Assembly (NCBI GenBank): GCA_965183855.1
Contig: CBCYMI010000023.1
Span: 1 to 45,280, forward strand
DNA from: CBCYMI01 sp965183855
GTDB lineage: Bacteria > Pseudomonadota > Alphaproteobacteria > Caulobacterales > Maricaulaceae
Reading direction: 5' to 3'
DNA: 45,280 nt
Of the stretch, positions 1 through 9,626 are shown in pieces (position 1 is the first letter of the stretch; each line of letters begins with the position of its first letter). A program made the translations under genes and the position numbers. The notes under the pieces are model-generated. The model saw only the letters and a program-made list of their open reading frames with translations. It did not search any database and was not told the DNA's origin.

Positions 1-746
1 GTTACCTTCTGCCCAAGATGAAAATTCATTCCCTGTTTTTTAAAGACCCTTTGAGACTTCCTTGCTAATTCGAGATCCATTCCAGGCAAAATACGATCCA
101 TATATTCTATCACTTCTATTTCAGTTCCAAGCCTTCTCCAGACAGAACCCAGCTCCAAACCAATCACTCCAGCTCCAACAATAATCATACGTTTTGGAGG
201 CTTTTTTAAAGATAATGCACCTGTTGAAGACAAAATACGCGTTTCATCAAATTCAATTCCTGGTAAGGGTGTGGGTTCTGAGCCTGTTGCAATCACAATA
301 TGATTTGTATCTAAATGAAGTGTTTCTTTTAAATCTTCAGATTTTTCCTGATTATTGGCAATTGGTTGAACCTGAACTTTATGAGTATCAATAATTTGTC
401 CCAAGCCTTGATAATATGTAATCTTATTTTTTTTGAATAAAAACGCAACGCCTTGCGTTAATCCTGATACAGCATCCTCTTTTTGTTTCATCATCAGGGA
501 AAGGTCATAGCTTAACCCTGTTGTTTTAATTCCGTAAGTCATAAAATCATTTTTTGCTGTTTCATAAAGTTCCGAGGCATGCAAGAGTGCTTTTGAAGGA
601 ATACATCCAACATTCAAACACGTTCCTCCAAGACTCGGTGACTTTTCAATACAAGCCGTCTTTAACCCTAGCTGAGCGCATCGAATGGCACAATTATATC
701 CCCCAGGTCCTCCACCAATAATAACAACATCAAACCGTTCTGACAT
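1..746 (-). CDS. lpd: dihydrolipoyl dehydrogenase (E3), N-terminal part
   Basis: Flavoprotein that reoxidises the dihydrolipoyl arms of 2-oxo acid dehydrogenase complexes using NAD+. The frame is open from the ATG at 746 to the window edge, about 248 of the usual 465 or so residues, so the interface domain is outside the window. Seen: the FAD-binding GGGPGGY motif at residues 11-17, the redox disulfide motif CLNVGC (C43, C48), the ATGSEPTPLPG segment, and the start of the NAD-binding fold (GAGVIGLELGS). A GGGGA ribosome-binding site lies just upstream of the ATG. The sucCDAB block begins 3.2 kb away on the other strand and has no lpd of its own within the window, so this may be its E3; a pyruvate dehydrogenase role is equally possible. 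Confidence 0.95.
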   Translation of the reverse strand, partial: MSERFDVVIIGGGPGGYNCAIRCAQLGLKTACIEKSPSLGGTCLNVGCIPSKALLHASELYETAKNDFMTYGIKTTGLSYDLSLMMKQKEDAVSGLTQGVAFLFKKNKITYYQGLGQIIDTHKVQVQPIANNQEKSEDLKETLHLDTNHIVIATGSEPTPLPGIEFDETRILSSTGALSLKKPPKRMIIVGAGVIGLELGSVWRRLGTEIEVIEYMDRILPGMDLELARKSQRVFKKQGMNFHLGQKV

Positions 747-1107
747 GTGGTTCCCCTTTCTAAATAAAACCCCTGATTTGTTTCCAGTTAATAGTTTATT
801 TCAGCCAATAATCTGTCTGCCTGTTACTTCTGAAATCCTAAACTTAATCTGAGCCATATCCAGCCAAATCTATTTGTGAAAGGTTTTAACACTAACCTTA
901 TAGAGATGCAATCAAAAGAAAATCAAATATATTAATGCAAAGATGGCATTAAGAGATTATTAATCTGCCTATTTAATTGGGTTTCTTAAATTCAGGCTTT
1001 ATGATGCCAATCATGTATTTATAAAAAATACTCACGGCTTTATATCCTAAAAATATTTTTTGATTGAAAAAATAGCAAGATAGTGACCATCTGGTAAAAA
1101 CTCTGGT

Positions 1108-1723
1108 TCAATTTAAGGATAAAACGCCTGTTCTGTCAAACGTCTGACTAAGATAAGTCTGGCTTTCATATCGTGCACTAATACCAAATTCAACCTTTTT
1201 GTATTGAATAAAAAAACCCGAATTTGCAATGATTCCCCATTGATTAAAAATCTGTGACTTCCACCCCTTTGGATCTTTTGTATTAATAAAACGATGAAAG
1301 GAACGCTGTATCTCTTCACCTTAAGCTCTTGGTTCCGTTGTGCCGAAATCAAGCATTAATTCTAAATAATACAGCATTATTAAAAATCTGTTTTTGAGTA
1401 TGAATTCCCATAAAATACCAAGCAGTATAGGGATGCTCACCCAATATAGGCTGTTTTTGAGATAAATCTTCTGGTGTATATAAATCTTGTCCAATTCTGA
1501 AGATCAGATCTAGCCCAGATGACTTATAATTTAATAATAAACCATTTGTATAATCCTTATCTCTTCGAAACACCACATCATTCAAAATGTTTAAAGCAAC
1601 ATATCCTTTCTGGGATTTCACTTTTCGTTCCAAAGACTCCGCTTTCGTATGAAAGGTTCCAATGCCAATCATAGCAAACATGCATCCAACCAGAGTATAA
1701 TAGTTTAAAATACTTAAATTCAA
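1108..1723 (-). pseudogene. decayed LpxR-type lipid A 3'-O-deacylase
   Basis: LpxR proteins are outer-membrane beta barrels that remove the 3'-acyloxyacyl chain of lipid A. The first piece (1349-1723, 124 residues) has a hydrophobic N-terminus, a YTNGL motif and IGQDLYTPEDL, followed by YTAWYF, matching the family's YTNG and GQ-YTPED signatures. The frame then ends, but a shifted frame continues with LELMLDFGTTEPRA, a TAA stop, and GEEIQRSFHRFINTKDPKGW, which again follows family order, until a TGA at 1108. A further shifted scrap (GYKAVSIFYKYM, KPEFKKP) can be read down to about 973. So there is at least one frameshift, one internal stop and a broken C-terminus. The family call rests on motif memory; inactivation is seen directly. 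Confidence 0.8.
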
Positions 1724-1825
1724 AAAAAAGGTAACATAATCAAAATATACAAAAATACGAATTAATAAATCATAAATCCAATCCTTCTATCAAATCATAA
1801 CCAAAAATCAATATTTTATCAGAAT

Positions 1826-2731
1826 TTATGTATAAAATTGCTCATAATATGTTTTCAAAGAATGCTTCATTAAAGTAATATCTTTTTTCCGAACACTGGA
1901 TGAATTCCATGCATAGCTTATCTGTCGACATGCTTTATTATGATAGATCGGCTTTATGATTAAAGGAAGATCTCTCATTAATATTGAACGTACAGCCATA
2001 TTCGTAAGAATGCTAATTCCCAATCCCTGCAGGACAGTCTGTACCAGCATTAACAGACTTGTTGCCCTGAAAATATTTGCTCTTAAATTAGGCTTTTGCT
2101 TACAAACCTGTAAAACATGTAATGTCAAACAATGCTCATCTTTTAATAGAATCAGCTCATTTGTATCAATATCTTCAAGTGTCACAACATCTTTTTTAGC
2201 CAAAGGGTGGTTTTCAAGCATAATTGCATAAAAATCATCCTTTCCAATATTGGCCGTTTTTATATCATTTTGTATCGGATACGGTTTTGCAATTAAAGCA
2301 GCATCAAGCTCCTTATGTGAAAGCGCATTCAAAATCCAATCTGTATGTCTTTCTATAATTTCTAAATCAAGGTTTGGGTATGTTTTCAATAAATCCTCTA
2401 TAAGAAGTGGCATAAAATAAGGAGCAATGGTTGGAATAACACCGATTTTAAATGATCCAGATAAAGGAGATTGGTTTAAACACGATTCTGTTAATTTATC
2501 AGTTTCTTCTAAAATTATTTTTGCATATTGCGCGGTTTTTTTTCCGAGAGGTGTTAATTTACATCCTTTGGAATCTCTCTCCAGTAAGGCTCCGTTTAAA
2601 TATGTTTCCAGATCCCTAATAGCTGATGACAAGGCAGGCTGTGTGACACCAATTGACTCTGCTGCAGATGTGAATTGTCTATGCTTTGCAAGAACAAGCA
2701 AAAAGCGCAATTGTTTTAATGTAACTGACAT
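1826..2731 (-). CDS. oxyR: LysR-family peroxide sensor OxyR
   Basis: Transcription factor that senses hydrogen peroxide through a thiol-disulfide switch. The 301-residue length is standard. The N-terminal winged helix-turn-helix (residues 1-60) carries the LysR pattern FTSAAESIGVTQPALSSAIRDLE. The effector domain contains HCLTLHVLQVC, with C201 and C210 spaced as are the two switch cysteines of E. coli OxyR (C199 and C208), followed by FRATSLLMLVQTVLQGLGI, which matches the OxyR segment after the second cysteine. It is divergently transcribed from the peroxiredoxin at 3091, the classic OxyR target arrangement. The start is supported by an AAGAGAG stretch just upstream of the ATG. OxyR rather than a generic LysR is well supported by the cysteine pair plus neighbour. 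Confidence 0.92.
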   Translation of the reverse strand: MSVTLKQLRFLLVLAKHRQFTSAAESIGVTQPALSSAIRDLETYLNGALLERDSKGCKLTPLGKKTAQYAKIILEETDKLTESCLNQSPLSGSFKIGVIPTIAPYFMPLLIEDLLKTYPNLDLEIIERHTDWILNALSHKELDAALIAKPYPIQNDIKTANIGKDDFYAIMLENHPLAKKDVVTLEDIDTNELILLKDEHCLTLHVLQVCKQKPNLRANIFRATSLLMLVQTVLQGLGISILTNMAVRSILMRDLPLIIKPIYHNKACRQISYAWNSSSVRKKDITLMKHSLKTYYEQFYT

Positions 2732-3090
2732 GAAACTCTCTTATTTTTAGTAAAAATTTACTTTTTCTTAGGTATATAATAAGGATATTATTTTGCAAGC
2801 GTTTTTAGTTTTTATTTCTATTTATATTTTTTGCATTCAAAATAGATTTTCACCTATTCATATAATCACGTATTTTATTAAGCATTTGATTTGATTTTAA
2901 CTACACTTTTTCTCAGATAAAAAATAATCTGCTTTTTGTTTTTTTATATTGATTTTTGTTTTGGAAAAAATATAAAATTCATACTCTTAAAATAGTACTG
3001 CACTCAACCCAAAAACAATATGGGCTTATATATTGCCAATATAGCTATATTAAATAGTGCAAATAAGAATTTTATAATTAGGAGAAAAAT
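2732..3090. promoter_or_regulatory. oxyR-ahpC divergent intergenic region with palindrome
   Basis: This very AT-rich 359-bp spacer separates oxyR from the peroxiredoxin gene and must hold both promoters. The clearest structure is a perfect inverted repeat at 3029-3043, TATATT-GCC-AATATA, which has the T-N11-A form typical of LysR operators, and immediately downstream is ATAGCTAT (3041-3048), resembling OxyR half-sites (ATAG and CTAT). Both sit about 45-60 bp upstream of the peroxiredoxin start, where an activator would be expected. A strong AGGAG ribosome-binding site precedes the ATG at 3091. No unambiguous -35/-10 pair can be fixed by eye because of the base composition. Confidence 0.5.
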
Positions 3091-3636
3091 ATGTTAGGTG
3101 TAGGAGATATACTTCCTGAATTTAAAGTGATTGGTGTAAAACCTGGTTTTAATGACCATGAAGAAAAAGGAGAATCTGCCTTTGAACCCATCACAGAAAA
3201 AAGTTTTCCTGGAAAATGGAAAATTATTTATTTTTATCCAAAAGATTTTACATTTGTTTGCCCAACAGAAATTACTGAATTCACAAAACTTGCGACTCAA
3301 TTTGAATCAAGAGATGCCGTTTTGATCGGTGGATCAACAGATAATGAATTCTGTAAACTTGCCTGGCGACGTGCGCATAAAGATTTGGATCGACTTCCCA
3401 GCTGGCAATTTTCTGACGTAAAAGGAGCTTTGCTAGATCGGTTAGGCGTGCGTTCAGATGATGGTGTTGCGTATCGTGCCACCTATATTATTGATCCAGA
3501 AAACCGTATCCAGCATGTTAGTGTTAATAATTTGAATGTCGGTCGAAACCCTGAAGATACATTACGGATACTGGATGCTTTACAAACCAATGCATTGTGC
3601 CCATGTAATCGTGAAATTGGAGGAGATGTAATTTAA
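3091..3636 (+). CDS. ahpC: AhpC/Prx1-type peroxiredoxin
   Basis: Thiol peroxidase that reduces hydrogen peroxide and organic hydroperoxides in the cytoplasm. At 181 residues it is a normal AhpC length. Seen: the peroxidatic motif DFTFVCPTEI with C57, the WRRAHKDL and FSDVKGALLDRLGV segments typical of the family, and near the C-terminus LCPCNREIGG with C170 and C172 as candidate resolving residues. Transcribed away from oxyR, so probable OxyR regulation. No ahpD or ahpF reductase gene lies next to it; the space downstream is empty up to sucC, so the electron donor is not visible here. Confidence 0.93.
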   Translation: MLGVGDILPEFKVIGVKPGFNDHEEKGESAFEPITEKSFPGKWKIIYFYPKDFTFVCPTEITEFTKLATQFESRDAVLIGGSTDNEFCKLAWRRAHKDLDRLPSWQFSDVKGALLDRLGVRSDDGVAYRATYIIDPENRIQHVSVNNLNVGRNPEDTLRILDALQTNALCPCNREIGGDVI

Positions 3637-3984
3637 AAAAGTGCATCTTTTATCCTGTTAAAAAGCGTTCACTTTTATTTTCAGGCTAATATCTAAATAA
3701 AAGATTTGAAAAACTCTTCATTTCCTTAAAATCAAAGCATAATATTAGCCTGTTGATTCTTTTCCCTTGAGAAGATAGAACTTATTAGAAATAAGAGATA
3801 TCTAAATATTTTCTCATATGTATTGACCTTTGAAACGATCAAGACTTAACATAAGAAGTTAAGCATTCTACTTCTTATGAAATACAAAAATAAAATGTAA
3901 TTACACCAAACAGATACTTGCACCATGAAATCAGCCTGCTATAAGCAATAGTGTAAACAATTAAATTTTAAATGATGAATGATT
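3637..3984. other. gene-free spacer upstream of sucC with a strong inverted repeat
   Basis: No reading frame here looks coding. The spacer contains a perfect inverted repeat at 3850-3879: CATAAGAAGT, a 10-nt loop, then ACTTCTTATG. It is not followed by a T-run on the plus strand, so it does not look like the ahpC terminator. It sits about 105 bp upstream of sucC and could be part of the promoter or leader of the suc operon. No Shine-Dalgarno sequence is evident before the sucC ATG. Confidence 0.5.
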
Positions 3985-5154
3985 ATGAATATCCATGAAT
4001 TTCAGGCAAAAGCCTTACTTAAAACCTATCATGTTCCAGTTGCAAAAGGCTATATGGCTTTAACTGTAGATGAAGCCATAAGTGCTGCAAAAAAACTTAA
4101 AGGTTCTATTTGGGTTGTCAAGGCACAGATTCATGCTGGAGGAAGAGGAAAAGCAGGCGGTGTAAAAGTCGTCAACAGTCTAGAAAAACTTCACCAAGAA
4201 TCAGAACGTATTTTGGGCATGACCTTAAAGACACATCAGACAAGCTCAGAAGGGCAACTCGTACAAAAAATCTATATTGAAGAAGGCTCAAATATTGAAA
4301 ATGAGCTTTATCTTTCTATTCTGGTTGATCGAGCAACAAGCCGTATTGCATTTATCGCCTCTACAGAAGGAGGGATGGATATAGAGGAAGTTGCAGAAAA
4401 AACACCTGATCGAATTCATACCTTTACAATTGACCCAGCAACAGGTTTTTTACCGCACCATGGTCGATCTCTGGCAAAAGCATTTAATCTATCTGGAGAC
4501 CTTGCAAAACAGGCTGGAAAGCTCGCATATTCACTCTATCAAGCATTTACTGAAAAAGATATGAGCCTTTTGGAAATCAACCCTTTAGTGATTACAAAAG
4601 AACAAGATTTATTATGTCTTGATGCAAAAGTTTCTTTTGATAATAATGCATTGGAAAGACATCAGGGTATTTTAGACTTAAGGGATCTCTCTGAGGAGGA
4701 CTCCAAAGAAATAGAAGCATCAAAATTCGATTTATCCTATGTTGCACTGGATGGAAATATTGGCTGTATGGTAAATGGTGCGGGACTTGCAATGGCAACC
4801 ATGGATATTATCAAACTTTATGGTGCAGAACCTGCAAATTTTCTAGATGTTGGTGGAGGCGCCACAAAAGAAAAAGTTAAAGCCGCGTTTAAAATTATCA
4901 CTTCTGATTCAAATGTAAAAGGGATTTTAGTCAATATCTTCGGAGGAATTATGAAATGTGATATTATTGCAGAAGGAATTATTTCTGCCGTAAAAGAAAC
5001 GGGATTAAATGTACCCTTGGTTGTAAGACTGCAAGGAACCAATGTTAAGCTTGGGAAAAAAATTATTGCGCAATCTGATCTTAATGTTACCTCCGCAGAT
5101 GATCTTGATGATGCCGCCCAGAAAATCGTCGCAGCAATCAATGGAGAAAATTAA
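3985..5154 (+). CDS. sucC: succinyl-CoA synthetase (ADP-forming) beta subunit
   Basis: With SucD it converts succinyl-CoA to succinate with substrate-level phosphorylation in the TCA cycle. The start at 3985 gives MNIHEFQAK, the usual SucC N-terminus; an ATG two codons earlier (3979) is less likely. The ATP-grasp domain is clear: VKAQIHAGGRGKAGGVK near residue 45, the metal-binding LLEINPLV, and the C-terminal ligase part with NGAGLAMATMDIIKLYGAEP and FLDVGGGATKEKV. The stop codon overlaps the sucD start by one base (TAATG), indicating translational coupling. Confidence 0.97.
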   Translation: MNIHEFQAKALLKTYHVPVAKGYMALTVDEAISAAKKLKGSIWVVKAQIHAGGRGKAGGVKVVNSLEKLHQESERILGMTLKTHQTSSEGQLVQKIYIEEGSNIENELYLSILVDRATSRIAFIASTEGGMDIEEVAEKTPDRIHTFTIDPATGFLPHHGRSLAKAFNLSGDLAKQAGKLAYSLYQAFTEKDMSLLEINPLVITKEQDLLCLDAKVSFDNNALERHQGILDLRDLSEEDSKEIEASKFDLSYVALDGNIGCMVNGAGLAMATMDIIKLYGAEPANFLDVGGGATKEKVKAAFKIITSDSNVKGILVNIFGGIMKCDIIAEGIISAVKETGLNVPLVVRLQGTNVKLGKKIIAQSDLNVTSADDLDDAAQKIVAAINGEN

Positions 5155-6029
5155 TGTCAGTTTTAGTAGATAAAAATACAAAAGTAATCACACAAGGAAT
5201 CACTGGAAAACATGGAAGCTTTCATACAGAGCAGGCACTTGACTATGGAACACAAATTGTAGGTGGGGTTACCCCTGGTAAAGGGGGGCAGAACCATTTA
5301 GGTGTTCCTGTCTTTGATACCGTAGCAGAAGCAAAAGAAAAAACAGGAGCAAATGCAAGTGCAATTTATGTCCCTCCTGCTTTTGCAGCAGACGCTATTG
5401 CAGAAGCAATTTCTACAGAAATTGAGCTTATTGTTTGCATAACAGAAGGAATTCCGATTTTGGATATGGTCAAAATAAAACGTGCCCTATCTGGTTCAAA
5501 ATCTAGATTAATCGGTCCTAACTGCCCTGGAATTATCACTCCTGATCAATGCAAAATTGGGATTATGCCAGGTCATATTCATAAACAGGGAAGTGTTGGA
5601 ATCGTATCTCGTTCTGGAACGTTAACTTATGAAGCTGTTGCGCAAACCAGTACTGAGAATCTTGGACAATCAACCTGTATCGGAATAGGGGGAGACCCTG
5701 TGAATGGAACAAGCTTTATTGATTGCCTTGATTTATTTTTAAGTGATGAGAACACACTCTCTATTGTTATGATTGGTGAAATTGGAGGATCTGCAGAAGA
5801 AGAAGCCGCAGCATTTTTAAAACAGTCTAAAATTAAAAAACCGGTTGTTGGGTTTATTGCAGGAAGCACAGCACCTCCTGGGCGACAAATGGGACATGCA
5901 GGAGCAATTATATCTGGAGGAAAAGGAGGAGCAGAAGATAAAATAGAAGCTTTGAAATCCGCAAACATCAAAATCGCATCTTCACCTGCCAGAATAGGAA
6001 AAACACTTGTTGAACTGCTCAATAAATAG
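5154..6029 (+). CDS. sucD: succinyl-CoA synthetase alpha subunit
   Basis: CoA-binding subunit that carries the phosphohistidine intermediate. The 291 residues match family length. Seen: the CoA-binding N-terminus (VITQGITGKHGSFHTEQAL), IGPNCPGIITP, the SRSGTLTYEA motif, and the catalytic histidine in GRQMGHAGAI (H248). Overlaps sucC by one base. A 239-bp gap separates it from sucA; no terminator is seen there, so cotranscription with sucA is plausible. Confidence 0.97.
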   Translation: MSVLVDKNTKVITQGITGKHGSFHTEQALDYGTQIVGGVTPGKGGQNHLGVPVFDTVAEAKEKTGANASAIYVPPAFAADAIAEAISTEIELIVCITEGIPILDMVKIKRALSGSKSRLIGPNCPGIITPDQCKIGIMPGHIHKQGSVGIVSRSGTLTYEAVAQTSTENLGQSTCIGIGGDPVNGTSFIDCLDLFLSDENTLSIVMIGEIGGSAEEEAAAFLKQSKIKKPVVGFIAGSTAPPGRQMGHAGAIISGGKGGAEDKIEALKSANIKIASSPARIGKTLVELLNK

Positions 6030-6268
6030 ACCATGATTTTGAAAAATATGACTTAAAGGAAAGAAGAACAGATATTAAATCTCTGTTAAAAACAAAATTT
6101 TAGGATTGTTTGGAATTCATATATTAGCCTAAACTAAAAAATGGATTCTGAAATGAAAAACACGATTGAGATATGCCCAAATCAATCAAAACAAAGCCTT
6201 ATAAAGAGAGAGTTAAGCTTTTCAGGCTATAAATGTAATTTAATAAATAGTAAAAACAGGACTAACCC

Positions 6269-9200
6269 ATGTCTGATTACAAGGCAGGAAGTTTTAAAAA
6301 GATTTCTAATCAAGCAAAGAAGACAGCTTCCCAAGCCAAATCTATAAAACTTGTGAAACCTCATTCCCAAAAAACAGAAAAAACAGGCATTCATCAAGAT
6401 AAAAACTCGGTTAATTCCATCGATGATGTTTTTTCTGCAATCAACACAGCTTATCTAGAGGAACAATATCAGCATTATCTATCAGATCCAGATTCTGTTG
6501 AACCAAGTTTTAAATCCCTATTTGAGTCCGCTGAATTTCAATTAGAAAAAAATCCAACCAGAACCCAAAAACCAAGCTGGCAACGTGCAGATTGGCCAAT
6601 GTTACAAAATGGTGAATTAGTCCATGCCTTTGACGGGAATTGGTCTGACAGGATTAAAGAAAAATTAGATAAACCAAAATCCTTTTCTTCTAAAGCCTCA
6701 TCTGATATTGCTCACCCTTCACAATCCGTTACAGATTCCATGCGTGCTCTAATGCTGATCAGAGCATATCGCACACGTGGACATCTTGCCGCAAATCTGG
6801 ATCCTCTGAAACTTTCTGACTTTGGAAATCAACCAGAACTTGACCCTGCAAATTATGGGTTTGGTCCTAAAGATATGCAAAGACCTATTTTTACAGACGG
6901 CATATTTGGTGTAGAAAATGCCAGCCTGAAAGAAATTATTACTTTATTAAGGCAAACTTATTGTCAGAATATTGGCATTCAGTTTATGCATATTTCAAAT
7001 CCAGAGGAAAAGAGCTGGATACAAAATAAGATAGAAGGGCATGATCGCAAAATTGCTTTTAGCAAAGAAGAAAAAATAAATATTTTAAAAACCCTTCTGG
7101 AAGCTGAAAGTTTTGAAAAATTCCTTCATAAGCGTTTTCCTGGAACCAAGCGCTTTGGGCTGGATGGTGCAGAGGCAACTATTGCTGCTCTTGAAAAAAT
7201 GATCAAACTGGGCAGTATTCAGTTAGGCGTTGATACCATTGTTCTTGGCATGCCCCACAGAGGAAGGTTAAATATTCTTGCCTCTGTTATGGAAAAACCG
7301 TATAGAATCATTTTTGCTGAGTTTCAGGGATCCATCCATTTAAACGCAAATGATTACGGTTCAGGAGATGTTAAATATCATTTAGGAGCCTCTTCTGATC
7401 GTCAGTTTAAAGATCATCATGTCCATTTATCTCTGACAGCAAACCCATCTCACCTGGAAGCCGTTAATCCAGTCGTTTTAGGAAAATCACGCGCAAAACA
7501 AACCCATTTCCAGCTTAAAGAACCTCATTTGAAAAAAACACGGGTTCTACCTTTATTATTGCATGGAGATGCTGCATTTTCAGGACAAGGAATTGTTTCA
7601 GAATGCTTTGGTCTTTCAGGTCTTAAAGGGCATAGAACACATGGAACAATTCATTTTATTGTCAATAATCAAATAGGCTTTACAACTTCTCCTAAAAATT
7701 CTCGCTCTTCTCCTTATCCTTCAGATGTTGCCTTAATGGTTCAAGCTCCGATTTTACATGTGAATGGAGATGATCCTGAAGCTGTTGTATATGCTGCAAA
7801 TCTTGCGATTCAATATCGACAAAAATTTGCAAAAGATGTTGTCATTGATTTGTTTTGTTATAGAAGATATGGTCATAATGAAGGCGATGATCCTACCTTT
7901 ACACAACCCTTAATGTATGAAAAAATACGTAATCATGCATCCGTATGTCAACAATATGCTGAAAGACTTATTAATGAAAATATTCTTACAAAAGAAGCGT
8001 TTAAAGAATTGGAAACACGTTTTGAAGCATTCCTGGATTCAGAGTTTGAAGCCGCAAAAACATATCAAGCGACAGAATCTGACTGGCTAGACGGGGAATG
8101 GTCGGGGCTTGGATTGCCAAATGATGACCGAAGACAGGGAAATACAGCGGTTCCTTCAAAAACACTTCATACACTTGGCTTAAACTTAACAAAACTTCCT
8201 GATACACTCAATGTTCATAAAACCATACATCGAATTTATGACAAAAGAAGAAAAATGATAGAAACAGGAGAAAATATTGACTGGGCAACAGCAGAAAGTC
8301 TCGCTTTTGCAAGCCTGCTTGCAGAAAGATTTCCTGTTCGCCTCTCAGGACAGGATTCATCTAGAGGCACTTTTTCACAAAGGCATAGCCAAATTATTGA
8401 TCAAAAAACTGAACAACGCTATACGCCATTAAACCATGTTAAATCTGTTCAATCTGAATTCGAAGTCATCGATTCCATGCTCTCTGAAGAAGCGGTTCTT
8501 GGATTTGAATATGGCTATTCTCTGGTTCTTCCCAATAGCCTGGTATTATGGGAAGCCCAATTTGGTGATTTTGCAAATGGCGCACAAGTTATTATCGATC
8601 AGTTTATTGCTTCAGGAGAACGTAAATGGCTAAGAATGTCAGGAATCGTTCTCTTATTACCACACGGATATGAAGGACAAGGACCTGAGCATTCATCTGC
8701 AAGACTAGAACGCTATTTACAATTATGCGCTGAGGATAATATGCAAGTTGCAAATTGTACAACTCCTGCAAATTATTTCCATATTCTAAGAAGGCAGGTT
8801 CATCGTAATTTTAGAAAGCCTCTGATTTTAATGACCCCTAAATCTCTACTCAGACATAAATTATGCGTTTCAAGTCTTAAAGACATGTCGGAAGATACCT
8901 GTTTTCATCGTATATTAATAGATGATGCTGAAAAAACAGCCTATAGAGGTAAGATTGTTCTAAAAAAAGATACAGAGATCAAACGGGTTGTTCTCTGCTC
9001 GGGAAAAGTTTATTATGACCTCTTTAATGCACGTGAGCAGGAGAATAAAAATGATATCTATTTGTTGAGAATAGAACAGTTTTATCCATATCCTGAGCGT
9101 TCATTGAACAAAGAATTAAAACGGTTTCCAAATGCAGATTTTGTCTGGTGCCAGGAAGAGCCCAAAAATATGGGAGCCTGGCAATTTATTGAACCAAGGT

Positions 9201-9370
9201 TAGAACAAACCTTAAAAACTGCAAAATTAAATCATATCAGACCCATTTATATTGGTAGATCAGCAACAGCATCAACCGCAGCAGGAACATTAAACAAACA
9301 TATTGAGGAAGTTGAGCATATAACTAATCAGGTTATGAATTATCATCAGAAAACAAATATGGGCAAATAA
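6269..9370 (+). CDS. sucA: 2-oxoglutarate dehydrogenase E1 component
   Basis: Thiamine-diphosphate-dependent decarboxylase that transfers the succinyl group to the E2 lipoyl arm. The start is supported by a GGA-containing ribosome-binding site 8-9 nt upstream. At 1033 residues it is longer than most homologues because of a basic, low-complexity N-terminal extension of about 50 residues before the E2-binding helix (AYLEEQYQHYLSDPDSVEPS). Also seen: RTRGHLAANLDPL, the GMPHRGRLNIL motif, HGDAAFSGQG and INNQ-type cofactor motif (IVNNQIGFTT), CYRRYGHNEGDDPTFTQP, and the C-terminal LLPHGYEGQGPEHSSARLER. Acts with sucB downstream and an E3 such as the lpd at the window start. Confidence 0.97.
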   Translation: MSDYKAGSFKKISNQAKKTASQAKSIKLVKPHSQKTEKTGIHQDKNSVNSIDDVFSAINTAYLEEQYQHYLSDPDSVEPSFKSLFESAEFQLEKNPTRTQKPSWQRADWPMLQNGELVHAFDGNWSDRIKEKLDKPKSFSSKASSDIAHPSQSVTDSMRALMLIRAYRTRGHLAANLDPLKLSDFGNQPELDPANYGFGPKDMQRPIFTDGIFGVENASLKEIITLLRQTYCQNIGIQFMHISNPEEKSWIQNKIEGHDRKIAFSKEEKINILKTLLEAESFEKFLHKRFPGTKRFGLDGAEATIAALEKMIKLGSIQLGVDTIVLGMPHRGRLNILASVMEKPYRIIFAEFQGSIHLNANDYGSGDVKYHLGASSDRQFKDHHVHLSLTANPSHLEAVNPVVLGKSRAKQTHFQLKEPHLKKTRVLPLLLHGDAAFSGQGIVSECFGLSGLKGHRTHGTIHFIVNNQIGFTTSPKNSRSSPYPSDVALMVQAPILHVNGDDPEAVVYAANLAIQYRQKFAKDVVIDLFCYRRYGHNEGDDPTFTQPLMYEKIRNHASVCQQYAERLINENILTKEAFKELETRFEAFLDSEFEAAKTYQATESDWLDGEWSGLGLPNDDRRQGNTAVPSKTLHTLGLNLTKLPDTLNVHKTIHRIYDKRRKMIETGENIDWATAESLAFASLLAERFPVRLSGQDSSRGTFSQRHSQIIDQKTEQRYTPLNHVKSVQSEFEVIDSMLSEEAVLGFEYGYSLVLPNSLVLWEAQFGDFANGAQVIIDQFIASGERKWLRMSGIVLLLPHGYEGQGPEHSSARLERYLQLCAEDNMQVANCTTPANYFHILRRQVHRNFRKPLILMTPKSLLRHKLCVSSLKDMSEDTCFHRILIDDAEKTAYRGKIVLKKDTEIKRVVLCSGKVYYDLFNAREQENKNDIYLLRIEQFYPYPERSLNKELKRFPNADFVWCQEEPKNMGAWQFIEPRLEQTLKTAKLNHIRPIYIGRSATASTAAGTLNKHIEEVEHITNQVMNYHQKTNMGK

Positions 9371-9626
9371 GAATAAATAATCTTACAAATAAAACAGAGC
9401 CTATAATTGAAAAGTCAAGAATAGTTTTATATCCTTACATTATCATTATAAATCAATCTGGCTTAAATATGAAAACTGGAAAAAGGATAGCATCTGATTA
9501 TTTTGCGAACCATTTTATGAGTTTTAAAGAGAAATCATACCTTGTTTTCAAAAGAGAAACAGAATTAATAGACTAAAAAATAACAGAATGATACTGTTAA
9601 AAACACGACTAAATAAAGGAAAAATT

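Noticed and set aside
6141..6347. Small frame overlapping the start of sucA
   Set aside because: Overlaps the well-supported sucA frame and has no motif or ribosome-binding site.
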